Of a DNA stretch of 64,000 bases, positions 44,992-57,500 are shown one piece after another. The position numbers and the translations under genes were made by a program. Position 1 is the first letter of the stretch. Each line of letters opens with the position of its first letter. The notes under the pieces were generated by a model that searched no databases, was not told the origin of the DNA, and saw nothing but the letters and a program-made list of their open reading frames with translations. Source of the stretch: Azolla caroliniana (lineage: Eukaryota; Polypodiophyta); contig JBHGNT010000013.1 of the NCBI GenBank assembly GCA_043228905.1, forward strand, positions 8,928,001 through 8,992,000. The letters are read 5' to 3'.

Positions 44992-46612
44992 ATGGGGGTC
45001 CCCAACGAGAGTGAGTTGTCAAGTAACCCATTTATATCTGAAAGGACCAAGAGACAAGTGGTTCTTCACATAGTTCGTTATTTGGTAGAAATAACAAAGA
45101 GATTTAGTGAAGAGGATCGTAGGGATATTATATGTAGAGTTTTACACCATCAAAGTTTGAATGAAGACATGGAGAGAATAAAATTTAGGGACCAATGTGT
45201 TTCAGAAGAGATTGTAGAGTCTATGAAGTCATCCCTAGACTAAGTGAAAGGTGTAGAGAGCATAGACAAACTTGCTACAAGGAGGGCAACCCTCCACATG
45301 GTTGTGAACGGTGCGAGAGAAAAAAAATATAGTGTTGCCTTAGCCCTGGGTATTCAAAGAAGGAACTTGAGGAAACATCGCCGAAATATACACTCAAGCC
45401 AATTCAAGTGGTTGGGGTTGGGACGTAGAAGACGATGCGATGCCTTATCTCAAGAGATTATTGAGAAAGTGGACTCATTTTGGGCCAAAAATACGCGTGT
45501 CTCACCAAATAAGAAGGACGTATGTAGACAACGAATAAGTCAGGGTAAGTACCAGATCCACCCTAGACACTTCTTGGAGATGACAGAGGTATTCCATTTT
45601 TTTATATCAATTCACATTCCATAAATTTGTGTTTTGACCAAGTGTATATTAATGTTTGCTATATATATTGGTTGATGTAGGCTGAATTGTACATGAACTT
45701 TAAAGACCAACATCCAAGCTTGACTGTTGGATTCCGCAAGTTCCAAGGTTTGAAACCATTTTATGTTAGAAAATTAAATGAGAGGAATACATGTTGTTGT
45801 GTGTACCACGTGAAGATGGACATGTTAAGGCTAGGAGTGAATGCAATGTGTATTGATTCTAAGGGTATACACAGGGAATTATGTGTTTGCACTTGTGAGG
45901 TTTGTAGACCAAATGGGGAGGATAATAGGTGTAATGCACGAAACATGACTTATGCATCCGTTTCTGAGCTATGGAAGTTTTGTGTTTGTGAGTGGCATCG
46001 TCGTACATGTTTATTAAGAACATGTAAGGTTTGTTCGCTACCATTATTTTGTAGGCAGGAGCTTGATTTGGGAAATAGTCATATCGTGAAATGGAAATAT
46101 TTAGAGTATGTGACTGAAAATATTGGCAAGGGACTTGTAACTAAGCGTATCAAGGAAGTATATAAGGAGACATGTGCTGCTACCCTTGTCTCAGAATTTA
46201 AGAAACAACTTGGGGAGTTCATTCCACATAACTTCCGGAGTTATTGGCAAAATTCACAGTTCAAGGAATGTATTAATAACTTACCAACGGGTGTCATCGT
46301 ATTCGTTATTGACTTTGCAGAAAACTATACATTTAAAGTTCAAAATGAGGTTCAATCAATGCATTGGTACAATGATCAATGTACAATACTTGTACATATT
46401 TGCTATTGGAGGCGAGACAGTGAGTTACATAAGAAATCAATATTTTACATTTCAGATGATAAAAAGCATGATACACTATTTGTTCAACATTGTTTTAAGC
46501 TTCACCATGTAGATTTATTGTCTGTAGGGTTAACCTTTAACCGTCATTGGGTTTGGTCTGATGGTGCTGCCTCGCAGTTTAAGGCGGCACGATCGTTCTA
46601 CTTTATCGCCAG
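44992..46612 (+). pseudogene. Gene U: transposase-like protein of an uncharacterised DDE-like family, 3' end lost
   Basis: Exon 1 (44992-45588) and exon 2 (45681-46612) join in frame across a clean intron (GAG/GTATTC ... GATGTAG/GCTGAA). One TAA at 45241 breaks exon 1. Order: a helical N-terminus, a basic stretch, S-P-N-K-K-D-V, then T-C-C-C-V-Y-H and many Cys pairs, then I-D-F-A-E-N-Y (Asp codon 46311) and, 83 residues on, S-D-G-A-A-S-Q-F-K (Asp codon 46560). From memory this layout matches uncharacterised transposon-like proteins of animals and some plants, with the two Asp as likely catalytic acids. Exon 2 ends at AG/GTAATT, and the next exon, with any third acidic residue, is absent. Function is inferred. 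Confidence 0.6.
45589..45680 (+). other. Intron of gene U
   Basis: 92 nt, GTATTC ... TTGATGTAG, T-rich, phase 0. Both neighbours are coding, and residues on the two sides (E-M-T-E / A-E-L-Y) read through naturally. Confidence 0.75.
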
Positions 46613-46960
46613 GTAATTTTTAATCCATATGTTTAGTACTTATCATGCAATGTGTAAGGAAGTAATTCTTGTGTTAGTGCATGCATACTAATTATGTTTG
46701 TAACTATTCACACAGTACTATTCACATGGATGCATACTAATTATGTTTGTAACTATTCGAACACATCACTATTCACATGGATGCATGCATACTAATTTTT
46801 TTTGTAACTAAGTTAACTGTTCTTGATTGTACTAAGTCATCGTCTAGCTGGATACACAACTCCAGCTCGAGTAGTATGAACGAGAACGACGACGGCACAA
46901 AGTGGTCCAAAGAATTGCGGCGATCAACATCAGTGATGAAGAGCAGTCTTCGGCATAGCT
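46613..46960 (+). other. Likely truncated intron with 49-55-bp tandem repeat
   Basis: Starts with GTAATTTTTAATCC after gene U. Units at 46683-46731, 46732-46786 and 46787-46809 share GCATACTAATTATGTTTGTAAC and CTATTCACATGGAT. No exon is found before II-D sequence starts at about 46960. Confidence 0.5.
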
Positions 46961-47307
46961 GCCTAATGAAGCCGGAATGGGGGCAAGCCAACCATATGGA
47001 ACTCAGGAGGAGAAGGCAAACGTAACTTCGGAGGTGCAGCTGAAAGATGGAAACCGGCACACGCGGTGCATGTCGGACAACAACACCAAGAGATGCAAAG
47101 ACCAGTAGAGACAAAAAAAGAAGAAGAGCCGGTAAGACCAACAGAACCGCTGGAAACTAAAGTCAAGTAGAAGCAACCATAGTTGGTGTTCCGAAGCCGG
47201 GGCAATAACAGGAGGAGGAACAACATCAACAACAGATGATTGAACAACTTCCCAAGGAACCATTTGAACCCTTAGATCAAAGCATTCTGGACATTTTGGA
47301 GGAAGAA
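46960..47307 (+). pseudogene. End of the extra gene of a clade II element, II-D
   Basis: A decayed stretch whose last codons read Q-S-I-L-D-I-L-E-E-E and then TGA at 47308. This matches the end of the II-A extra gene (K-S-I-L-D-I-L-K-E-E). The rest is E-, P- and K-rich with stops. Confidence 0.6.
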
Positions 47308-47797
47308 TGAAGGCTGGATCATGGGATTCGACGTACAAGGTATTGTCCCACGGGCGTGCCATGTGTTAGACGGTCGGCAAGGAGAGTTCAGAGTGGGAAA
47401 AGGGGGATAATTAATAATTGGGATCTGATTATCTATAATATTTAGAAGGATATTTTGAGAAGTGAACGGACGGACCGGAATTGGTATGCCAATCCGGATT
47501 CGGACCGGTTCGTAGCCGGTTGCCGGAGACCTATAAAAGGGCCCGGTTAGATTATAATCATTAGCGGATAATTCATAGAGTGTTGTTTTTCTATATCTTA
47601 ATCAGTGTTAATTACCATTCTGTGTTAAGTGTAATTCATCTTACGCGTGTATTGTGACAAATGATCTTGCCCATTAGTAACCAATTAGGGTTTCATTAAT
47701 AGTTCAGTCTAAGTTTATCTCACCACAACACCCGTTTGGTGAAGTGTCTCAAAGGGACACCCTGTGTTAGGGCATTGTCCGGCCCCTAGCGATAACA
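47308..47797 (+). repeat. LTR of II-D
   Basis: 490 bp, TGAAGGCTGG ... GCGATAACA, with a TATA box at 47532-47539. Its first three bases are the stop codon of the preceding frame. It ends with the same block as II-C (TTTGGTGAAGTGT ... GGGACACCCTGTGTTAG). Confidence 0.75.
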
Positions 47798-47819
47798 TTA
47801 AACACATCCACTACATGGT

Positions 47820-48130
47820 TGTTGAGCGAGCAAGCTCAACATGGGTCGGATCAACTAAATAAGCTGATAGCCGAATCGGTGAGCCCGATTGGAAAGCCGG
47901 ATCCACGAGAACTGGCAGGCTGTTAGAGTCCTATGATCCTAGCCTAGTAGATAAGCATAATTTTGGGAATTACTGTTAGTAGCTCAATTATGAGCATTGA
48001 AGTACTTGTCAATACTTATGTTAGTCCTTTTAAGGATTTTATAAAAGTGCTCTCTGTACAGAGTGTTATTTTTCAAATAGAGTTTTTGTGTTCTTTTCTT
48101 TCTGTCTCTCCAAATTTTTAGTTAACCGGA
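47820..48130 (+). repeat. Copia LTR Cop-F, right end uncertain
   Basis: Starts TGTTGAGCGAGCAAGCTCAACA, the lineage start shared with Cop-A, Cop-D and Cop-G. It has TTATAAAAGTGCTC near 48042. No internal copia sequence follows. I do not find a matching target duplication; 48130-48222 is unassigned. Confidence 0.65.
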
Positions 48131-48221
48131 AGCACTGGGTCCGTATCCCGGTTTTTCTCCATATTCACGTTTGCTAGCCACCTGTTTGTCGCTATCCGGT
48201 AACGCCGACTCTGCCTGATTG

Positions 48222-51200
48222 TTAGGTGCTTGTTTACCGCTTCCTACTATTGCATTAGCCTCCTTCTACTTGAACGGAGTCTGTGGCATGGGTTCACAAT
48301 ATGGTTTGAGTCGAAACCCATTGACCCATTTGTCCATTATCTCACCGGTGAGCATTCCAACCGTTGAATTCCCGCGTTATCCAATACAGTCCGGTCCACC
48401 GGAACCGTAGCTTTCCCGGCATCTGACCCATTCGGGTTTGGAATACGAGTACCGGCTTGCCGATCCCGAACATCTTCGCATTACCCTTCCGGTGCCAATC
48501 GACGAACGCCTTCCTTCGTCGCTGCTCCAGTTCCATCTACATGAGACTCGCTATCCGATGTTCTTCTACTTCTTATAATGCGGCTAACCGGATTTTTTCC
48601 GATTCCTTTTCACTTAATTGTTCTCTAACCTGTATCCGCAAACTCGGAACCTGAAATTCGATCGACATTACTACTTCCAACCCAAATGCTAACCGGAATG
48701 GTGTTGACCGGATACTCGTTTTGTATGTTGTCCGGTATGCCCATAGTGCACTATTAAGCTTCGTCTCCCATTGACGATCTTTCATAGGCTGTTTTGGAGC
48801 ATTTTGTTTGTGGATTCGGCCAATCCATTGGCCTGTGGATAATAAGGGGTACTGCGCTTGTGTACCACTGCATAGAATGTTGTTAAGCTCTCCACTACTT
48901 GACCGAGAAAATGTTCGCCTTGGTCCCTAATTAACTCGATCGGGCATCCATACCAGCACCAGATGTACTCATATAAAAACTTTGTCGTTGATGCCGCAAT
49001 GTTGTTCCGCAAAGCCTTGGCTTCTACCCACTTGGTGCAATAATTTGTGGCGACTATAACATATCTGTTTCCGGTTCTCATTGCCGGAGGTTTAAATGGC
49101 CCAACGAAGTCCAGCCCCCATTTCTGAAATGGCTCTTAGGGTAGCAATGACTGGTGAGGCATCCTTGCATGTTCTGTTGGTTGGTCCATCCGTTGACATA
49201 AATCACAGTCTTTTGCATACCGGACTGAGTCCTTCAATGTTGTCGGCTACCATAGCCCGATGTGCCATATCTTTCTTGTCGTAGCGTCCCCGGAATAGTG
49301 CCCTCTGGCAACGCCGCAATGCGCTTCTCCTAATATTGTGTCCTTTTCGTCGCTTCACACTGCTCGCTGCCATATGCCATCCGGACCTTTATGGTACAGG
49401 GTGTCCTGTAGTAGACAAAAATGTCAGCTTTGTACCGCTAACCGCTTCCGCTCATCCCGGTTCATCTCCTCTGTTGGTTAGCCACTTGTCTTCGTCGACG
49501 ACCATGCTATCTACTGCCATTTTTGTTGTTACTTAAAACAACTCGGCATCCGGAAACTCATCCGGGACTCCATCACTAGTCTCGCTAGAGTCTAACCGGC
49601 TCAGATAATCGGCAACCGCATGCTATATTCCCGGTCGGTGATATATTTCAAAGTCAAACTCTTGTAGCAATAATGTCCATCGGGCCAGCTTACCGGTGAG
49701 CAATGCCTTTGAGACCAAATATAATAGCGCTGAGTGGTCGACATGAAATGAAAATTTCCTTCCCAATAAATAGTGCCTGAACTTGGTAACACTGTAAATC
49801 ATCCCTAAGGCTTCTCTTTCCGTTGTTGAATAATTTCGTTCCGCTTGGGATAGCTTCCTATTGGCATAATAAACCGGTCGGTACCATTTCGGTTAAGTCA
49901 GTTGCATTAGTGCGTTACCGATTGCTATGTCAGACGCATCGACGAACACGTGGAACTCTTTTGACCAGTCCGGTGGTTGCACCACCGGCGCTTGTGATAG
50001 CAGTACTTTCAATGCCCGTTAAGCATTATCCTCCGTATTTGTCCATTGAAACGGTGTCCGGTGAACCGCGACATGCAACGGTGTAGCAAGATCGGCCAAA
50101 TACCGGAGCATCTGGCTATGCCACCAGATTTTCCCTCGAAACCGACTCAAAGCTTTGGTTGTGGATGGTGCTGGTTCTTCTAAGATTTCTTTGACCTTAT
50201 CGGGGTCAACTGCGATCCCGTCCTTGTTGATGATATGGCCCAGCAATGGACCACTTGTTACTCCTAACACACACTTTGCTTTATTCAGGCTTAACCGATA
50301 ACTCCTGCATTTCTCAAGACATAGTCAGAAGTGTTGGAGATGTTCTCCTTCTCGGCTATACACGGCGAAGTCATCGAGGAATACCTGCATGAATGCCGAG
50401 ATGAACTCGCCAAATACTTCCATGATTATTTGTTGGAAGGTCGCCGGCGCGGTCTTGAGCCCGAACATCATTACCACTGCGACGAAGACTCCCCATTCGG
50501 TGACGAACACCATCTTGTCTTGGTCGTCGGGGTGTATCCTTATTTGATTGTAGCCGTTGAAACCGTCTAGGATGCTATACACTTCATGACCGGCTACCGC
50601 GTCTAGCACTCCATTCGTAAATGGAAGTGGAAAGGCGTCGGTCACTGTTGCCACATTGAGTTTCCGCTAGTAGACGCACACCCGGATCTTACCGTTCTTT
50701 TTCGGCACAACGACTATGGGACTTAACCATGTAGCTTTTTTCACTGGTTAGATAAAACCAACCCGTAGCAACTTGTCAATTTCCTCTTTGACCTTTGCCG
50801 CATAGTTAGGGTTCATCCGGTAACGCCGTTGTGCTACCGGTTTGGCATCCTTACTGAGATGTATTTGATTTTGGTACAACTGAGGATCCAACCCTTGCAT
50901 GTCTTCATAGGACCACACGAATACGTCCGGAAATTCCTTTAATAAAGTGATCATCGCCGTCTTGTTGTCCGGTGACATTTCCTTAGCAATATGAACCGGA
51001 CTTGCGTCGTCCTCGGTTCCTAAGTTCACTTCTTCTAACTGGGATGCTTTCATGTGTTGGGATACCGCCATCTCCCTCTCTAGAGCTTCTTGTGCTTGCC
51101 GTAATTCTCTGATAGCTTCCCTATCCGGTTCCTCGCTGGCATCATCCAATTGTGTTATATATGGTGACACTGCTTCTGCCACATCGATTTCAAATAGGGG

Positions 51201-52279
51201 TACAATTTTTGGGTTTTCTTCTAAGTATTGGTCAACCTCTTCGTCAGCAAGCCCCTCGAGCATGTTTACACCTTTCGCATATAGCGGTGTCAGCTCCTTG
51301 CCGGTACTTGATCGAGGGTGGGTAGGTACCCTTACTTTAGCCTTTCCTCGTCGGAAGGTAATCATGTTTTTCTACCGGTTTTGTTTCATATGCCCCTTGC
51401 GCATTGAGGTGGAGAACCACCGACGAAATGCGGAATGCGTGTCCTCCGATAGTTATGTCTAAATCCCGTATCAAATCGGCAGGTCTTATCGAACTTGTAT
51501 CCGCCATCCGGAGCCAAAACGGGCAAGGCTCCCATTCTTGGATTCCCAGGGTATTACAGGTCCGTAGACTAATCATGTTCACGCCCAATCCTCCGTCCAT
51601 AATTGTCCTTGGTAGTTCTCGTCCTTCGACGATGGCGGTGATTGTCGGACTGTTCGTGTCAACCACTGCTGGCCCTTCTTCCGGATTTGAGGAGAACGTA
51701 GGAGCCGGCAATGGATTTGATGTGGTCATTCCTGATTTCAGCCCTTCCATAAACCGGGGCACTAGCTGTAATAACCGACCCAATGGTAGTGTAATTTGAC
51801 ATTCTTGTAACGCTTGCCATGTTGGGTTTTCCGGCTGAATCGTGTTAGTGGCCTCTTCCGGTTTTTCCTTTTGTTGTTCAAGCTCAGCCACATTCTGCTC
51901 ATTTGCCTTCTTCACCCACTGTGGCTTGCTTTCAGATTGCTTCTTGTGTTTCCCACTCCGTTGTTTTGCCTTTTGACCTGGTGGTGACTTGTTGTTGTAT
52001 ATCGGCGACTTCTGCTACCACCATATTTACTGTTGGTCGTTACTCGTAACTTTTAATTGATCATTGATTACTGTAATGTCCTTCTTGCCAACAATAGTAG
52101 CAGTACACTTTCCGGGTGTCGCTGGATTCGGCGTTCGCTCCGGTACCCGGTTGAGGTCCTATTGGTGGTCGGTTAGGTGCTTGGCCTTGGTCCGGTTGGG
52201 TACCTGGTGTGCCCTTGTCTTGCTGCCATTGGTGGTCCTCCTTTCTAGCATTCCATATTTTGTTGAAGCGTGTTTTGTT
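48222..52279 (-). pseudogene. Ty3/gypsy protease-pol, element II-E (part 1)
   Basis: Minus strand, in order: protease with D-G-G (Asp codon 51597-51595), R-R-G-K-A-K-V-R-V-P-T, RT start (51365-50748), RT core with F-L-D-D (frame 50654-50325), RNase H, integrase core with intact first Asp (W-G-L-D-F-V-G-P near 49110) and C-terminal domain ending near 48222. Pieces lie mostly in one frame but stops (near 50670, 50323, 50017 and others) and frame changes break it. It is split from its gag by I-E. Confidence 0.9.
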
Positions 52280-52283
52280 CCGG
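52280..52283. other. Target duplication CCGG, left of I-E
   Basis: Matches CCGG at 59205-59208; with both removed but one, the II-E sequence reads through. Confidence 0.8.
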
Positions 52284-53011
52284 TGTCGTAGTGTGAATCA
52301 CACACTACGTGAAATATGTAAAATACTATATCCGATTTAAAGTATGTATAATAAATAAAATAAAATTTAAAAATATTTATTACGTGCATAGAGCAAGATT
52401 CGAACCCTGTACTTCCACGTAGTCAAACCCCAACCTTACCATTGTACTAACTTAACCTAAATGTTTTAAATATAGATTTAATATGTATAAGACCTTTATT
52501 TACGCCTACCTTTATTAAAAGGTAAGTCATGCATTTTTTAGAATGCGTGAATACTTTATTTATAAGAAAAATGTACCCCAATAAAAAATGACTTGTGCAC
52601 ATCTAGCAAGCATGAGCACTATATTTAGGAAATAAAAGCATAGTGTAAAAAGGCAACTCATGCACATTTAGTGTGCATGAACACTTTAGAAAAAGCATGA
52701 AGTTATGCTTAGCCTCTTCCATCCTTATATAAGGAGGAGAGAAAGATGTATGGGGGGTTGTTGCTTATTTTACAAGGGTGGATTAATATATTATAATCGT
52801 GGAAATCACGAATTTGCTAACTAGTTTTTCTCTCTTAATCTGAGTACTCACTAATACACTATACTCGTGGGATTCACGAGTTTTTCATATCTTTCTTTCT
52901 TACAATATATTTCATATTCTTAATTGCCTTAGAATTTTCTTTTCTCCTAGTCCAAAACCTCAGTGGTTCCCACCTGAATCACGCAACGATCCGGAGCCGA
53001 AAGGCACGACA
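52284..53011 (+). repeat. 5' LTR of I-E
   Basis: 728 bp, TGTCGTAGTG ... GGCACGACA. It starts with a 9-bp perfect hairpin (CGTAGTGTG/CACACTACG), has an antisense tRNA-like module at 52396-52449 and a TATA box TATATAAG at 52726-52733. Confidence 0.93.
52396..52449 (-). other. tRNA-like module, antisense in I-E 5' LTR
   Basis: Minus strand: TAGTACAATGGTAAG (52449-52435), then GGTTCGAATCT (52406-52396). Confidence 0.5.
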
Positions 53012-53015
53012 CAAG

Positions 53016-53033
53016 TGGTGAACCCGACGTGAA
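53016..53033 (+). other. Primer binding site of I-E
   Basis: TGGTGAACCCGACGTGAA, four bases after the LTR, identical to I-B and I-F. Confidence 0.8.
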
Positions 53034-53049
53034 TACGGGTGGCAAGGAG

Positions 53050-54585
53050 ATGGAAAATCAACCGGAGGCTAACAACATGATGATGATGTTCGAGCGGATG
53101 CTTCAAGTACAACGTGCGATGTCGGAGATAGCGGTGGTAGTAGAGCGGCTCGTGCAACGGATCGGGCAATTTAACGGAAAGCATGTATCACGCTATCTTC
53201 AGGACTACAAGACGGAAATGATACGGTGCGGGATTTCGGAAGGACTGCAAGTGACATCCTTCAACTGGGTGGCTGCCGACGGGCTTCAAGCAAGTATCCA
53301 TGGGATATGACAACAAAATCCAACGTGGGAAGCGTTTGAAGAGGCACTGAAGACCACGTTCGCTATCGAGGACTCCTCCAAGGCAATGCGGAGAGGATTC
53401 GAGGATTGGGTGGAAACTCCGGACAAGGGGATGAAGGTCCTCAATGTGTTTTCAGCATTCGAAAGTCGGTTCGGGAGGTTGTCTGGGAGAGATCAAGCTA
53501 TCCTCGCACCGAACAAAGTTATCATGTTCTTACGAGCCGTAGACGTCCGGGACCAGAAGGATCTTGGAGTGCTTCTAGAGGACACGACTACCGAGTGTGG
53601 CCTCACCGAAGCATGGGAAAGCGAGCGGGATATCGTCGCGCGATACACAAAGAGGGGGCAATGGCTTGCCAACGAAGAAAAGAGGGCTTTGGAACCGATT
53701 CCAAAATCGAGACCCGGATCGGAAGACCATCAACCGCGAGTCGGGAGACTACGATCGAGAAGGGAATCAACGCAACCACGGTGGAGCAATTGCTGAAGGA
53801 GATGGAGAGTCTGAAAATCGCGATGGTGAAGAAGACGGAACACTGTCCTGCATGTTCCAAGTACATGGACCGTCGATGCATATGGTGCGATAGCACCGAA
53901 CATGATCGGAGAGATTGCGACGAGCACAAGGAGGCGCTACGACGGGATCTTATCTACTACGAGAGAAATCAGATTCCTTCGATGGATTATCGGAAGCCAC
54001 TCCACTCCGACCGAACTTCCAAAAAGGCGGCATGAAAAAGGTCCTAGAGGAGGAGATCGCGGCGAAAGACAATTATGCGACAACCGCAAGAATACATGTG
54101 GGGGAGTCACCTGTAGCAAAGGCGTTGGAAATTTGGAAGAATACATGTGGGGAATACATGTGTTAGAAATTTGGAAGAAAGCCGACCATGATGAAATCCG
54201 AAGCGTTGCGGAATGTATCTGGGAAGCTACGGGATCAGAGTGCCCCGTAAATAAGAATAGCGTACATGCGCTATGTCAATTGCATGAAGTGTATGTGGAT
54301 GAAAACCGATGGCACACGGATGATGCGGGCGGACCATCAAAGACACCAGAAAGCTAGAAGTCTGAAGGGAAGGGAAAAGAAAAGACGATTTGAGGCATTC
54401 AAGCTTGCGTCGGACATCGAACAACAAACGGACTTGAAAAAGGTGTTCGAAGAGAGAATCCTCGATAGCCGGGTAGAATTTTCGCTTCGGAAATTACTCG
54501 GAATAGCGAAGAAGGAGTTCCATGATCTTCTTATGGATCTCGGGAAGAAAAAAAGACAAAGTACGGAGGAAAATGCGCCATGGTG
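53050..54585 (+). pseudogene. Ty3/gypsy gag of I-E
   Basis: Starts at ATG 53050. The first 86 residues are open to TGA at 53308-53310. The same frame then continues to 53796 (capsid part: F-E-S-R-F-G-R-L, I-M-F-L-R-A-V-D). The knuckle C-I-W-C-D-S-T-E-H-D-R-R-D-C (53877-53918) is in another frame, so there is a frameshift before it. A further shift leads to the lysine-rich end (54266-54586) with S-D-I-E-Q-Q-T. Not functional. Confidence 0.88.
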
Positions 54586-57500
54586 AATGCAAATACCATT
54601 CTGATGAACGACACCGAAGTGGAGGATGAGATTTCAAATTCCCACTATACAAAGCCACATTGGGCGCGTGCAACTACCGAGACTCCGGTCCGAATCGGCA
54701 ACATCAAAGAGCCCGTGCTAGCATTTATTGATCATAGATAGGAGATCAATTTCATGTCTAAGGAGTTCTACCAGAAGGGGAACTGGCCTATTAACATCAA
54801 TCATGGATGGAAGATCCGGGCGGCCACTAAAGCAACGAAAGATCTATTTGCGGCTTGTCCGGATGTGACGGTGAAGATCGGGGATGTCGAGATTGACCAA
54901 AATTTCTTTGTACAAGACGAGGTGTCACACTCCGTGATCCTCGGGCAACCTTTTATCACGACTTCACGGATGGAGACAAAGGTGCTCGATAGCGGTGCGG
55001 CTTTCACACGAATTCAGAGCCAAAGCGGAGGAAAATCCGTCCAATTCCTAACTGTGCAGACAAATCATGAAAGGAACAAGAGAGAGCTCTTGTCCCAAAC
55101 AAGGATGGATTTTTAGAGCGAACTGTTGCGGAGTGGGGAAGTGATAGTCCGAGAAGCCCTGATACCCCACACAGGAAGAAAACTCTCAGAGAAAAACAAG
55201 TATGAATCGGTCCGGATGGGGCATCTACGTACACGGCCGTAACCGGAGGAATGAAGAAAGAATACCGAAAAGTGGAGGATAAGTTACAGTCGGCATCAAT
55301 AATAAAAGAAGATGAAGAAATCATGGGAATAGTCGAAGAAGTGTTCTATTGCAGCACGCTACAACGGCTTGAAGAGCTCGCGGAAGATACAAGCTAGGGA
55401 GACCGGGTAGTCCGGTGGAATCAGTCGAGATGTACGAGATCATTGTGAAAATGGGGCCAGATACACTCCGCAAAGAAGACGCAATGGTAAGTACGAAATA
55501 CAAGACCGTGGAGAAGAAAGTGAAACTAGCCGCGCGACCGTTACCCGCCGATAGTGAACAAAAGAGGAAAGAAGTCTCGGGGGATCCGACACTTCGGAAG
55601 TCCATGGATGAGACCCAGAAGAAACTTCGGATCGGTGGAGGTGGGTTCCTATTAAAGAATGAGGAAGAACGATTCCGTGGGATGCTAGAGTGACATGGGA
55701 GAGCATTTGCATTTACATCGAAAGAAATAGGATGCGCTGACCCGAAGATAGTGGAGCCGATGGTGATCTTCACGATTGACCATGTGTTGTGGAACCTGAA
55801 GCCGATTCCGGTGCCACGGGCGCATTTTCTGAAAATCATTGACTTGCTCAAGGAGAAGGTGGTGATGGGGATTCTAGAGCCATCAAACGCTCCGTACTCA
55901 AATCGATGGTTTACGGTTCCGACGAAGAATGGGTCACTCCGATTTATCCAAGACTTGCAACCAGTGAACAAGGTCACGATCCGGAACTCCGGAGTCAGTC
56001 CGATAGTGGACGAATTTGTGGAAGCATTTGCGGGTCGTGCGATAAATACTCCATCGGAGACCTATACTCGGGGTATGACCAATTCAAACTAGTCGTGGAG
56101 AGCCGAGACATCACTACCATGCGGACACCAATAGGATTAGTCTGGATGTGTACGCTACCACAAGGCGCAACGAACTTGGTCGCACATATGATGAAAGCAA
56201 TGAACAAGGTGCTTCGAGACTGCATTTCGGAGATAACGATGCCGTTCCTAGATGACATTCCGATGAAAGGATGCGCGGTAGAAGAAAAAGATGAAACTAT
56301 GGATGATCGGGGATGCCGATAGTTCGTAGTCGACCATATTCGTGATTGCGAGAAAGTGCTTCGGAAGTTAGAAGATATGCACTTAACACTTTCCGGTGAG
56401 AAATCGGCATTTGGGCAAGAAGAAATATTGGTAGTCGGACATCTATGTGGGCCCTACGGCCGAAGACCGTCACCAACCAAGATCAATGCAATACAAGCTA
56501 TGAAAGAAATATGCGAGTCACAATCTGAAGTCTGGAGGTTTCTCGGAGAATGTGCATTCTACCACATATGGATTCTGCACTATGCATATATTGCGGACCC
56601 TCTCTATCACTTATTGTAGAAGGGTAAGAAGTTCGAATGGAAACCAGAGCATACCAAAGCCTTGAAGAAGCTCAAGAAATCACTACGGAGGGCAAAAGCA
56701 CTAAAGAAGCTGAACTACGACTGACTGATCATAGTAACGGTTGACACAAGTTCAACCGGAATCGGATGGGTCATCAATCAAGCCGATCCGGATGGTTCAC
56801 AATATCCGATCCGATTCGGAGCAAAGGTTCTCAACGAAAGGCAACACGGATATGCACAAGTCAAAAGAGAATTATGGGGAGTCGTGTCGGCAATAAAATC
56901 CGATCGAGATTATCTGATCAGAGCTGAAGTAGTGATCGAAACGGATTGTCTTCCGATACTCGGGATGATGCGATGTTGCAGACGATACCGGATGTGGCTA
57001 TGCTAAGGTGGATTGCATATGTTAAGTCACTTAATCCGGAGGTATTACACATCTCTAGAAAAGACAACGCGGTAGCAGATATGCTATGAAGGACGCAATT
57101 CGGAGATGACATAACCAAATCCGATAATGAAGAAGTTTCCGAAGACTACTTTGCTTCGGAGCACATATGCCGAGTGAACGTAATCCGAGAATTCCGGGAA
57201 GAAGAATATGAGGGAGAAAGCTTGGTGATCGGGAAAGTGCTACAAGAAATCGAGGAATCATCGGACAATAAAGAGAAGAGAGCCGAGATCTGAAGTAAGA
57301 AGCGGAAAGTCCAAAAGTTCTTCTTGAAAAATGGATTAATATGGAGGGAGCCGAGAAGTGTTAAATCTACTCCGGAGTTCGACACCGAGATGAGTTACAT
57401 CCGAGATTCTCACCAACAATAAACTCCAAATGGATGGTCGATATTGTAGCCATGCCAACCGGGATCGTAAAAAAAAAGTACTTGGTGTTAGCTCAGGAAG

